The position numbers were made by a program, and so were the translations under genes. A stretch of DNA of 64,000 nucleotides from Orbilia blumenaviensis. Its lineage: Eukaryota > Ascomycota > Orbiliomycetes > Orbiliales > Orbiliaceae. The notes below the pieces were generated by a model, which was not told where the DNA came from, did no database searches, and was given only the letters and a program-made list of their open reading frames with translations. Of this stretch, positions 25,069 through 35,098 are shown in pieces. The stretch spans positions 372,001 to 436,000 of the forward strand of contig JAVHNS010000012.1 of NCBI GenBank assembly GCA_036872755.1, given 5' to 3'. The stretch's first letter is position 1, and each line of letters starts with the position of its first letter.

Positions 25069-26507
25069 TTATCGTTTTTATAAAAAAAAAAACGATGTTT
25101 ATTATTACCCAAATGGCAATTTTTATGAATTAAAAAATTAAAAATGCTGAGCTGGGAGGGTTGAGAATATCCTGGCTACTACTCTGCTTGTTTTACGCTC
25201 TACCCTTTTTTTTTTTTTTTTTTTTTTTTTTATCATACGGGAATTACTACAGTACTTTTTTCTTTTCTTTCCTTTTTTTTTTTTTTTTTTTTGTGAAACG
25301 GATGGGATGTATGGACGGCGTGATGATTTCTTCAACTTTCTTTTCATTCAAACAGGTGTTTTAGTGCAGCAGGGACATAACCTTTTTTTTCTCTTTTCTT
25401 CAAGAAAAAACCAAATATTCTTCAGCATCACCGGCAAAAGAGAAGAAGAGAAAAAAAAAAACTCTGGGTGGTATTGGGATAGGATCTGGAGTTCTCTCTT
25501 TTTTTTTTGTTCTTTTCTGGAATGCTGGGGAAATATCATCATCATCATCAACATACATAACCTAACATAACATAACAACCCAAACCAGGAGAATCCTTCC
25601 TACTTTTCCACACATGCAAATGGTCTGGAAGCAGCCATAGTCAGGAATTTAAAGGAACAGGTTTCCCCCCCCCCTGGAAGAGGACAGACAGGACAGACAA
25701 AACAAAACAATAAAAAATGGAGATATTCTTTTCCCCTCCCTTCGCCCTGTGAGAGGGTGGGGGTGGGGAGAGAGTATCTCGTCCCTGAAAACCATATCAA
25801 TTTTTTTTAATTTTTGTAGATATTGGTGAAGCTGTAGATGTGGTCTAAAGATGCCTGAATCGGTAGATTTATATCCGGAGTGGGAGTTGGGCTGTATTAT
25901 AGGCTAATCACCTGAGGCTACGAGGTATCGATCAGCCTAGTTACTCCGGTTTGCACACTCCTGCTATATATACTAGGTATATATCCGTAGATGGCGTATA
26001 TAAGTATATAAGATAATGGATTAGTATTTCAAAAACAAAACCCACAAAAAATAAAGAAGCTAGATAAAAACATAACCATAACCATATGCATACATAAAAA
26101 ATCGCAAATAGAGCTCTCGCAAAAAAAGCATCAAGTTGTGTACAAATGGTAATCCAAGGGGAAGCAGATCCAAGGGGAAGCACCACCCCTTCCCTATCCC
26201 TATCCCTATCCCTATCCCTATACTATGCTGTCCTGTCCTATGCTGTCCTGTCCAATCCTATCCGTCAGAGCCGGTTCTATAAAAATAGGTTGGCCATGAG
26301 ATCGTTGTTGTTGTTGTTTTTGTTCCAAACCAGATTTTCGCCGTTTCCCAGTAGATGATATGATAAAAACGTGGGCTGGTCGCCCTCCACCTCCTCCACC
26401 TCCTCCGCCTCATTCAGCAATCAGACCCGAAAAAAAAGTCGTATTCGCATACCGTTCCCCCTTAGAAAGAAAAAAAAAAAAAAAAAAAAAAAGAGAGGGT
26501 AGAAATC
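25069..26507. other. Intergenic region between the convergent Stf2-like and Vtc1 genes
   Basis: About 1.4 kb lying 3' of both genes. It is rich in homopolymers: T runs at 25206-25231 and 25273-25292, and an A run at 26470-26492. It also holds a CCCTAT array at 26192-26221 followed by TGTCCTG-rich sequence. No gene is supported. Confidence 0.6.
26192..26221. repeat. CCCTAT hexamer array (five units)
   Basis: Five perfect CCCTAT units. The same hexamer recurs at 23821-23842, on the other side of the Stf2-like gene. Confidence 0.92.
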
Positions 26508-27197
26508 TTATTTCTCCACCATCCTCAAAATAAAATTCACAACCACCGCCGCCAACAACGTAACCGCCAAAACCGTAGGTCCGAACCTATCATCGAAGCT
26601 CCCGCTGCCCCTTTTTCGAATCGCAGCAGCCCTCCAATGGAACGTGAATAACGCATAAACCATGGTACCCATCGCTATGAACGTGAATAAACCGGCGGAG
26701 ATACGGCCGACTTTGTCGCCGAAGTTGAGGAGGCCGACGGCGAGGCCGCCGAGGATTACGGTGAAGTTTAGCCAGGAGAGGAATGTGCCTGTTTTAATTT
26801 TTTTTTTTTTTTTAAATTAGTTTTTTTTTGTTTTGTTTTGGTATTTCGTTGACCGGTGTCGGTGGATTAGGATTGGGATAGCATACGTTCATTGGCGAAG
26901 TAGACCTATTTTTTCGGAGATATGTTAGCACATGAAATCCATGAATTGCCATTACAGACAGGAAAGTAGGAAGTATTTACCTTTGGCTCAACTCTAACCG
27001 GCAGAGCGATCCTCTTGCCTATCCATCAAATAAGCGCATGGCCGTTAGCTAGGTAATTACTTATGAAGAGTGTGCGCCCGGCGTATAAAATTTTTATTTA
27101 TTTATGGCTTTTTTATGAAGTCGCCGGGATGACGCAACAAAAACACGGGGTGGGTTTGTTTACCTGGAGCGGTTTGCAGGAGCGGTTGGGTCGACAT
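26508..27197 (-). CDS. VTC1: Vtc1, small membrane subunit of the vacuolar transporter chaperone (polyphosphate polymerase)
   Basis: Four exons (27197-27164, 27018-26981, 26905-26887, 26788-26508) encode 123 aa. The assembled N-terminus reads [20 protein letters not shown], followed by [20 protein letters not shown], then [19 protein letters not shown], all hallmarks of Vtc1. Three hydrophobic segments follow, of the DUF202/VTC type, with [12 protein letters not shown] between the second and third. In yeast Vtc1 is the membrane-only core subunit of the complex that makes polyphosphate and moves it into the vacuole. Exon 3 is a 19-nt microexon, and the first three exons total only 91 nt. Each join restores the family sequence, so the model is firm despite the tiny exons. 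Confidence 0.95.
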
Positions 27198-27533
27198 GTT
27201 TTTTCTTCTTCTTTTATTTATGACCGGGTTATTGCGTAATTCGGGACGGGTACGTAGTACTATCGGGTGGCGGAAGGTTTGATTTGATTTGATTTGATTG
27301 ATCGATTGTATAGAAGAGTGAGGAGGAGGAGGAAGAAGGGAAGAGGATCGATTGAAGTTTTAAGTTTCACAAGAAAAAAAGTGAAAGTGGCTGGGAGAGG
27401 AGGAGGAGGAGGAGGTTTAAGAAGGAGAAGAAAGAAAGAGAGACTGCCGACCGACTAACCAACTAGTTCGAACGACTGACTGGGGGTGAAGAATATGTAA
27501 CAGGTTAACTCCAAAAGCAGGAACGGGTTATTA
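27198..27533 (-). promoter_or_regulatory. Probable ATG-free leader of Vtc1
   Basis: No ATG on the coding strand for 336 bases upstream of the start codon; the next one out is at 27534-27536. The coding strand is CT-rich (GAGGAG repeats on the + strand) with a short ATCAA repeat. No TATA box is obvious. Confidence 0.35.
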
Positions 27534-28451
27534 CATAAAACATAACTTCGGGCCGTTTTTTCTTTTCTTTTGGGAACTTCTCCGGTTGACAGGCAGCTTC
27601 CTAGAAGAAGAAGAAGAAGAAGAAGAAGAACAGAAGGAATTTTTCTATCCTTCGCGATTTATTTTATTTTTATTTCTTTTCAATATTTTAAAGAAAAAAA
27701 AGGAAAACATCTCCTTCTTTCTCGCTCTCTCCTTCTGCCTGATCAGATTTTTTCGCCCCTTCCCTTGCATCTTCACAATTTTAAGCCACAGCTGGGAAAA
27801 AATCTTCAGGAATTTTTTTTTTTCTTTCTTCTGAGACTTCCATGAGGTAGGTAGCACAGCCTAATCCATCCCGCCCGCCAATTACAAAATCTTTGATTCT
27901 TTTTTTTCTCCCACGGCCGGGGGATTGAGACTAGTTAAAAAAAAAAAGAGCCGGGTCACGAACCAGAGCCTGCGCTTGCTTGCACGTGGATCACCCCGGC
28001 TTCAGTACTACTGCTGCTACTGACTTATATGCAGTACGACATCGGCCTGGATCTGGATCTGGAAAAAAAAAAGTTTGGGGGTTACTGCGACCAGCTCTTT
28101 CGTCATGGGGCGGCAGCGGATAACTCCGTAGAATCAGTGAGGCATAATAACAATAACACAACTCAACGCATCTCCTTTGCTGCTCAGTGGAGAGTATGAG
28201 AACTAGGAAAAAAAAAATAGGAATAAAGAAACAAAAAAAAAAAAAAAAAATGTCTAGGCTGATTTGGATGGGAAAGCCATGAAGTTTTGAAGAAGGTTTA
28301 AATTAGGAATATATATTATATTATTATATTGATAATTTAACGGGATTCTATGTACGCCTAGGTGGTTAGGTGGTTTTAAGAAGGGATTATGGTGCTGATG
28401 CATGGTGGCCGAAATGTGCCAGAAGAATGATATATGATACAAAACTGCGTG
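27534..28451. other. Gene-free interval upstream of the repeat elements
   Basis: Low-complexity DNA with a GAA trinucleotide array (27603-27630), CT-rich tracts and several A/T runs. No gene is seen. Confidence 0.6.
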
Positions 28452-28611
28452 AAATATACCGTACGGGGGTTTTTGCTGGTTTCTCAAGACGGTTTATAAA
28501 GAAAAGGGAACTTAAAACAGTATAAATAACGATTTGAAAGAGAATAAGATGGCTTGCTTTCTTTTTGAAACTTGAATGTTTTAATATTCGGAAGCAATCC
28601 CAGAAAAGTAC
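28452..28611. repeat. Dispersed repeat, copy 2, with possible short terminal inverted repeats
   Basis: It aligns to 13112-13253. Its left end, ATATACCGTACGGGGG (28454-28469), is nearly the reverse complement of CCCCCCTACGGTATAT at 28615-28630, so the unit could be a small MITE-like element of about 180 bp. Copy 1 keeps the body but not a clear right-hand inverted repeat. Confidence 0.7.
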
Positions 28612-28624
28612 CCAACCCCCCTAC

Positions 28625-29007
28625 GGTATATATTACAACTCAAGCAAAACACAAAATATGTTAAACTCCATAATTACATTCATCCATCAGCCTACTATCA
28701 ACTTGCTATTGGCCTGCCACTGGCCTACCCGCCTAGTCAGAGGCTGGGGAAAAACTAGACAGCATATTAACTCATAATCATTCCATGTATTAGTAGAAAA
28801 GAAGTAGCCTAAACCTTTCGCTGCTTGGCTGTCTGGCTGTCTGGCTGTCTGACTATCTAGCTGTTTGGCTGTTTGGATTTTTTTCTTTCTTCTAGCCTTT
28901 GATAAGTGGGCAGGTCAAGCCAATAGCAAGCTAACAGTAGGCTGATGGTTGAGCATAATTATGAAAAATTAGCACACTTATGCCTCGCTTAAGTTGTAAT
29001 ATATATA
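28625..29007. mobile_element. Element with long inverted arms (MITE-like or foldback)
   Basis: The left arm (about 28625-28718) and right arm (about 28908-29007) are inverted copies at roughly 75% identity by eye. Matching blocks are ATATATTACAACTCAAGC against ATATATTACAACTTAAGC, CCATCAGCCTACT in both, and CTTGCTATTGGC in both. The interior of about 190 bp holds a CTGTCTGG minisatellite and no gene. No transposase is present. The structure fits a non-autonomous foldback element; target duplications were not found. Confidence 0.6.
28826..28875. repeat. CTGTCTGG minisatellite
   Basis: About six octamer units, the last ones degenerate (CTGTTTGG), inside the inverted-arm element. Confidence 0.88.
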
Positions 29008-29196
29008 TTTTTTGCGGTTCGTATTATATATTGTTTTGACACATTTTTGCCGCCATGTTGTGGTTTATATTATATATTAATCTCACCCGCCTAGCCTTAA
29101 TTAATATATACATATATATATCGCCCGAATTCGGCACCGAAGAATAGCATTTCATTTTTTTGCTCATACATATTCGCGACTAGGTATAAATCATTT

Positions 29197-32100
29197 CTAA
29201 CTAAGGATTGGAGTAGGAGAATTGGCAGGCGGAGTTGGGTTTGGCCCTGCAGTCTGTTCCAGTCTCAAAAACCCTTCTACCGCCGTGAGCGGACCCGGCA
29301 AAAACTTCGGACGACTATCCACCTTCTCGAGGTCGTATTTTTTATATGTCCAAGGTGGTGGTGGTGGTGGTGGGGTCGTAGTAGTGGTGGTGGTGGTGGT
29401 GGCGGTGGCGGCGGCGGCGGCGGTAGTGGATGAACTGCCCTCCTGAGTACCCCCATTCGCATTCGACTCCCCGCTAGCAGCCGACGCAACAGGTTGCAAC
29501 CAATTCCAATTACTCTGCAACATAACCGGAAATGGGATGGAATTATCATTGCTTTGTATTACAGTTTTAGGACCGGTGGGGGGTGGAGCCAGGGGGTCTG
29601 AAGTTAGTAGTACAGGACCGGCGTGGATGAAGGTACCCATCTTTTGTAATGCTTTCTGCCAAGTCCAGTTTTGAAGCTTGACGCTAGTGATCGGTAGGAT
29701 GCCTGAGTATGCGTGTGTGGCTATAAAGGGATCGATTAATGCACCGATTACTGTGAGGTTCTCCTTCGCGTTTACGGATTGTTGGTAGTTATATGCATCT
29801 GTTGCTGTAGGTGCGCTGGTACCACTGATTGTGGGATCTGGATAGAAGGCTTGGATCTTGGGATAGTTATCTGTCGAGAGGATATTGAAACCTCCTGTTG
29901 TTTTAGGAAGTTCTGGTGATGGGTATGTATATACTTGGGTAAAATCGAACGCATCGGTCTCCTCTGGCTTCGGCTTTGTAGGGAAGTACCCGACCAAACC
30001 ATCGTAATCTCGAGAAAAGTCACCGACCTTAAGTGGGAACTGGTAAGGCTCTTGCTTGAGTTTGCCTGAAACGAGGGCGTTCTTATTATGGTTTTTGAAC
30101 TTTTGCTCTGACCAGTTCTGATAGGGCGGTAGGGATAGTTCGAGGGAGTACCCGATGTTTGTAAACGCTAGTGGTCTTCCGACGATTGCGTTAAGGTAAT
30201 CTGCGTATGCGCTGGGTGTGGGCTTCATATTGTCTAGAGCTCCATTGATCATCTTGATGAAGTTGCCGAGGTACGTCGCATCTGAAAACAATTTCATCAG
30301 GCTGAATAACTGCTGTGCTTCTGGCGGTGGCGGCGGATCGCTACTACTAGTTGTTGGATTGGAAGGAACCCACATGGGTGACTGCATTGCTTGGAGAGGG
30401 CCACCAAGTCGGACTTCCCCAAAAAAGGTCCCATCCGGTTGAAACAGTTGCAACCCATAGTCCGCATAATTTATAACTACCCACCCCCAAATCGGGTTTT
30501 CCCAGTCAGAAACCGGAGTCCACAATGAATCCCCAGGATTCTTGTATGTATACTTGACGAACGACGAGTTTAACCTGGCGGGCTGGTTTATATGTGGTGA
30601 TATTTGAATATACTCGCAAAGATTCGCGGGGCTCTTTCTGACTGTATTCGCACAGACGTCTGTTCCTTCCTTGATCGTACCCGGCTCAAAGGCGTCAGAT
30701 ATGCAAGGGTATAAAGGTGGGCTCAGATCACCGATCTTTGGCGGCGTCGGATCGATGGCATGAATGGCCTGGCCGAATTTATCGAAAATATTAAGTTTTG
30801 TGAAACGGAACTGGCCGTGCGTGGCAGGTTTGAATGGCTCCACAAAGAGCGTAGCGGTGTCGAAGCGGACTAAGGAGGCGTATGGAGTGACGCTTGATTC
30901 GATTCCAATGGCTGCGATAGAGTCACTATGAACGAAGCCCGCATTTCGGCTGACTTTGTTTCTCACGGCATCTGAGAGAGGCTGGATTGTTCCATTTGCA
31001 TCTGGAAGTCTGATATTGGGCTTCACATGACTTCCTTGAACACGGGTGAGGAGGTGGTCCATAAAGCCGGATAGAGGAGATGACAATAATGCCAGTTTAG
31101 ATAGTTTGGCTTTCAGGAAATCTCGTTCGGGTTGGGGTAGCAAGGATTCCAGCTTGTCTGGCGGGAGGCTATTGAAGAGATGTTCGATCTTTGCGCCTAG
31201 TGAGAAACTGGCTTGAGGTAATATAAACATCCGCCCGGAAACGATCCTCTGATCGCTGAGGATATCTTTCGTCTCGTATAGGGTTGTAGATGACGGAATG
31301 CCGTATTTGATCTGTGATAGCTTCGAGTTACGAGTGATAAAGTCATCAAGCTTCCAGTTGTCGAAGCCGATATGGGTATATTCCGCCTCCCACTCAAGAA
31401 ATAACGGGAACCATGGCTGGATATCATTCCATCGATCTCTCCATGGACCAGATGAATCAGACGCTGAGTCTTCACCCTTTTGATCATGGTACAATGGGAA
31501 ATATTGCCCTGTCTGAGGCTGGACATTGTTTGCAGGGTTAAGCGCCTCAAACTCGCCAACTAGAAGGCTTGCTATGGATGTTAATTCGGTGGACGGTAAC
31601 TTCTTCAATACAACATTGACAAGGTCGTTATATATCGCGGGTAGAGGAGTTTCTGAGGTGACAATCTGACTGTTTAGCCTAACCTGGAGCGGGTCCATGT
31701 AATCAACAGGCCAGCCGCTTTCGATCCCTCCCAACAGTAGAGTTGGATCAAGATGATCATAGAAGTTTGCACCGGATCGGATGTTAACCACACCGGAAGG
31801 TAGCGTAGCAAGAAGATCGTCTCTCAACTTCGTAAGACCGCTAGTTTGGGACCCCACACAGCTTTGGAGGCGTGAAATCTGGTTGAGGATAACGGAGACA
31901 GCATCGGGTGTGACGGTTGGAGTTATATCCGTCATGCACTGCCACCAATTGGCGAATAAAGTCCACCGCGTATACTGTATGAGCCGTACCATAGCATTGA
32001 TCTGATATTGATATTGATTGATCTGGGCGACCTTATTGATCACATCTGGCGACGGTTGAGTAAGCTGACTCGGGTCATTACTCGCTGCGATGAAATATTC

Positions 32101-33462
32101 TTTTCCACCGGTAAGTCTTTTGAAGCTCCAGTCGTACATCATATCGACCGCCTGGTTTTGACTTTCAACGCCGTCGTCTTCTGCTCTCAAGTAGGATTCG
32201 ATCAAGAGTAAATCGTCCTCTACCTTTTTCAGATCACCTGTGACTTTGTCATCTTGAGATGCAATGTAAGCATAGAGAGCATCCAAAGGCGTGCTTCCGA
32301 TCGCGACGGCTGGTATTGTTTTGCTGTTTAGTACCGCAGATTGGTCATCTGCTTTACTTGGAGGTTTCGAATCCACGTCCCAGTTTACATTGTAAATGCT
32401 TCCATGGCACATAACCTCAGATGAAGCGTTTAAACTAGACCAGTCTGTCACCGCAGCTGAAGTCGATCCTGGAAGAGCCATATCATGTGCCGTCAAACGA
32501 GCACCCAAAAGAGACTTGTCGGTAATATAAAACGGGTCTGTTGCTGTCACAGAGTGCCAACCCAGGATGTAATAACTAGCGGTACATTGTTGCAAAAAGG
32601 TTGATCCGTCACCGTATTCGAAGCGATCGTGCATACTGAACACACTGCTGTTGTGAAGTTGAAAATCCGCAAACAAGCGGTTCGAGGAGTTCAGGAGTTT
32701 TAAAGGTACTCTATCATCCGTAGAATCCGTTTCGGTCCATTTGTCCGCATCAGATCTGAGACCGATGAAGATTTCTGCTTGAGAGTCTATAGAAGCGGTC
32801 GCATCGACAGCGTGCACGAACGGTGAAACGTCAACCTGGAGATCAACGCTGTCGTCTAAATCATCCAACTCTCGTATTTTATCACTTTCGATAACCCAAG
32901 CTTGGATTTGAGGGATCGTAGCGTTTGATGGGACTATTTTTGTCATATCCTCGATTTTGCGGATAATGATCCATCGTGTCGGTACTTCCGGATAGTCTGC
33001 TGTGGAATAATCTGGAGAGGAGTCTTCCCCCGTCGGAGAAGACTCCTTTGGAATCTGGGAAGGGAATCCTCGCTGCGTGCGCTTCAAATCAGCGGCCGCG
33101 CTAGGTCTATCAGATACAGCTGTCCCCGTACGATAATTTCGAGGAATAAGCCAGTGTATATAAACCCCTTCCCTGCCTAGAGGTTCTTTCGTTCCAACAT
33201 CAGAAAATCGAGCGTTCCATTCGGAGGGTTGTGTGAAATGTAAATCTGAATGGTTAAGGACGTCGTTTTGTAGCAATTGCTCCGACAGGCGTAGAAATGT
33301 GTAGTTTGGCTGGGTGATGGGTGCTATCTTTGCATCCGGGGGGTTTGCGGGAGGAGGAGGTTGGCCCTTATCGTCGAGGTGGCCTCCGCAGACTTCTGCA
33401 TTGAGTACGAAGGCGTCTACTTTCAGAGGAACTGCTACTGGGGATGGGGTTGTGGGTGCCAT
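29197..33462 (-). CDS. Giant intronless protein of an uncharacterised fungal/bacterial family (module gene A)
   Basis: A single uninterrupted frame of 1421 aa with its ATG at 33462. Characteristic stretches are PLKVDAFVLN near the start, GREGVYIHWLIPRNYRTG (about 99-116) and VPTRWIIIRKIED (about 160-172). These recall large uncharacterised proteins, known to me in fungi and bacteria, with an 'IHLHWALPDALTRG ... FPxVPNRWLVxR' pattern. No signal peptide, membrane segment or catalytic motif is seen. Residues about 1325-1365 form an Ala/Thr-poly-Thr-poly-Pro spacer before the C-terminal PWTYKKYDLEKV segment. It is divergent from the 1126-aa gene across 1.6 kb. Lack of introns in 4.3 kb contrasts with neighbouring genes. 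The function is unknown and the family resemblance is from memory. Confidence 0.7.
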   Translation of the reverse strand: MAPTTPSPVAVPLKVDAFVLNAEVCGGHLDDKGQPPPPANPPDAKIAPITQPNYTFLRLSEQLLQNDVLNHSDLHFTQPSEWNARFSDVGTKEPLGREGVYIHWLIPRNYRTGTAVSDRPSAAADLKRTQRGFPSQIPKESSPTGEDSSPDYSTADYPEVPTRWIIIRKIEDMTKIVPSNATIPQIQAWVIESDKIRELDDLDDSVDLQVDVSPFVHAVDATASIDSQAEIFIGLRSDADKWTETDSTDDRVPLKLLNSSNRLFADFQLHNSSVFSMHDRFEYGDGSTFLQQCTASYYILGWHSVTATDPFYITDKSLLGARLTAHDMALPGSTSAAVTDWSSLNASSEVMCHGSIYNVNWDVDSKPPSKADDQSAVLNSKTIPAVAIGSTPLDALYAYIASQDDKVTGDLKKVEDDLLLIESYLRAEDDGVESQNQAVDMMYDWSFKRLTGGKEYFIAASNDPSQLTQPSPDVINKVAQINQYQYQINAMVRLIQYTRWTLFANWWQCMTDITPTVTPDAVSVILNQISRLQSCVGSQTSGLTKLRDDLLATLPSGVVNIRSGANFYDHLDPTLLLGGIESGWPVDYMDPLQVRLNSQIVTSETPLPAIYNDLVNVVLKKLPSTELTSIASLLVGEFEALNPANNVQPQTGQYFPLYHDQKGEDSASDSSGPWRDRWNDIQPWFPLFLEWEAEYTHIGFDNWKLDDFITRNSKLSQIKYGIPSSTTLYETKDILSDQRIVSGRMFILPQASFSLGAKIEHLFNSLPPDKLESLLPQPERDFLKAKLSKLALLSSPLSGFMDHLLTRVQGSHVKPNIRLPDANGTIQPLSDAVRNKVSRNAGFVHSDSIAAIGIESSVTPYASLVRFDTATLFVEPFKPATHGQFRFTKLNIFDKFGQAIHAIDPTPPKIGDLSPPLYPCISDAFEPGTIKEGTDVCANTVRKSPANLCEYIQISPHINQPARLNSSFVKYTYKNPGDSLWTPVSDWENPIWGWVVINYADYGLQLFQPDGTFFGEVRLGGPLQAMQSPMWVPSNPTTSSSDPPPPPEAQQLFSLMKLFSDATYLGNFIKMINGALDNMKPTPSAYADYLNAIVGRPLAFTNIGYSLELSLPPYQNWSEQKFKNHNKNALVSGKLKQEPYQFPLKVGDFSRDYDGLVGYFPTKPKPEETDAFDFTQVYTYPSPELPKTTGGFNILSTDNYPKIQAFYPDPTISGTSAPTATDAYNYQQSVNAKENLTVIGALIDPFIATHAYSGILPITSVKLQNWTWQKALQKMGTFIHAGPVLLTSDPLAPPPTGPKTVIQSNDNSIPFPVMLQSNWNWLQPVASAASGESNANGGTQEGSSSTTAAAAATATTTTTTTTTPPPPPPPWTYKKYDLEKVDSRPKFLPGPLTAVEGFLRLEQTAGPNPTPPANSPTPILS

Positions 33463-35098
33463 TTTTTTTTTATTATTTTTGTTGGTTATTTTTTTTTATA
33501 GAAAGCTAGCAGTTCACAAATTAGTGAAGCTAAAGTACTTGAAAATTGGGATATAATATTAGAAGCGTGTTAGGAAGTCAAAGTAATCGATGTCGACCGT
33601 AGCGCGGAAGCCAGAAGTCCTATACACAAAGATCTATTGAATCTGACTTTGGGCTAGAATTTTAATGTTGGCTTGTCGGTTTCTCTTGCTCACAATTATG
33701 AACGATAGCACTTTATTGGTTCAAACCGAATATGATTTCAGATTTGGCGGCTTCGAGCTGATATCGACGATACTACCCTATCCATTCGCGGGTTGCTGGA
33801 AGCCCCGGAGCTCACAGAGACCCGATGATTACTTCCTTTTCGTATACTCCTGTTCCCAATCTGTCGATCGAGACGAACTACATGATATTACATACACCGA
33901 TAGGATAATAGCGAGCACCCCGCAGCCGTACATAAATTGATAATTTCATAATTGAGGTTCTTTCATACACAAAGCAGCTGCGCATGTGGGGCATGCAGCT
34001 TGATAGAGCAGCTATACAGACCTCGACTGGTATAGTACGCTGCGTACTAGTTCCGTATATTGTATGAAACTTTTTGACTTTAACTCGGCTATGCACCCCA
34101 GCTGGCTTAGTTTGACTTGGCAGCGCTGTCCTGCACGATCGTGTTGCACCCGTTAACTACCTAGGTAAGTTGGTAACTTCGGGGGTACATGTACCTAGTT
34201 AGCTCCAGACCGTGCGCATGCACATGCGGGTTCTTCGTATCAATTGAATAGCTTTTGATTCGATTAATTCTGCGATGCATGCAGAACCCCCAAGTTGTGG
34301 GCGTACATATTGTTGCATGAAATTTTGCCTTGGATGTTCAGCTGATTTGCCAGGAATACAGAAGAGTAGCTTGCATGGAATATCCAACGAGCATTGTTGT
34401 ACCATATAATTATGAAGAAAAAATTTTAAAAAAAAGAAAGAAGAAAAAGAAAAAGAGAAAAAGGAAGTTTAAGTTACGTTTGCTGTTATCGTAACCCACT
34501 TCTGTTTACATTGTAGCAGGGTGTGCATGAGCTGAAAAATACCACACGGTATTCTTCAACAGAGACCACATCAGCGGGCCAGTCCATGGCTCAGCTGTGA
34601 TTCGAAAACAGACAATGGATTGACGACCTGCATTGGAGTGCATGTGTGCGGAATTGGTTTCTTTCCCATTCCTATCTAAAAAAATAAAAAAAATAACTAG
34701 AAATTGTTCTCTTTTCTGAGATATCTATATTTATTATGGGTGGAATTTGTTAAGTAGGTATAGCATGGGAATTACACCAAGTTGTTTACGTCTATAGGCT
34801 CGTATGCATATTTCTCGATTGAGAACGCCTTCTTTAAATTTACTTGGATTTAGAAGGACAGCTGAAACTTTGTAGCTCAGGATCTTCTTCAGGCACAAAC
34901 CACACTCGAGGCTATCGATTCGAAATAGATATCTGTATCGCCTAGCTATAGCTACCCATACACAGTTGGAAGGCAAACTCACCAACATACGAACAACAAT
35001 CAAGAACTAGTACGTATACCCTATTGTTATAGGCGGAATTGAATCGATTTTAAGGGTTACGCATTTTTTGACTTTGAATTCCATTCTAGTAAAGCATC
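33463..35098. promoter_or_regulatory. Divergent intergenic region between module genes A and B
   Basis: It is 1636 bp with no supported gene and must hold the promoters of both giant genes. It contains TACCTAGGTA at 34158-34167 and a nearby GTACATGTAC palindrome, plus A-rich tracts just upstream of each start. Short frames at 33665-33940 and 34734-35003 have no family motifs. Shared regulation of the two genes is an inference from the head-to-head layout. Confidence 0.5.

Noticed and set aside
33665..33940. A 91-codon frame in the divergent promoter of the module
   Set aside because: No family motif, and the position between two divergent starts makes promoter sequence more likely.
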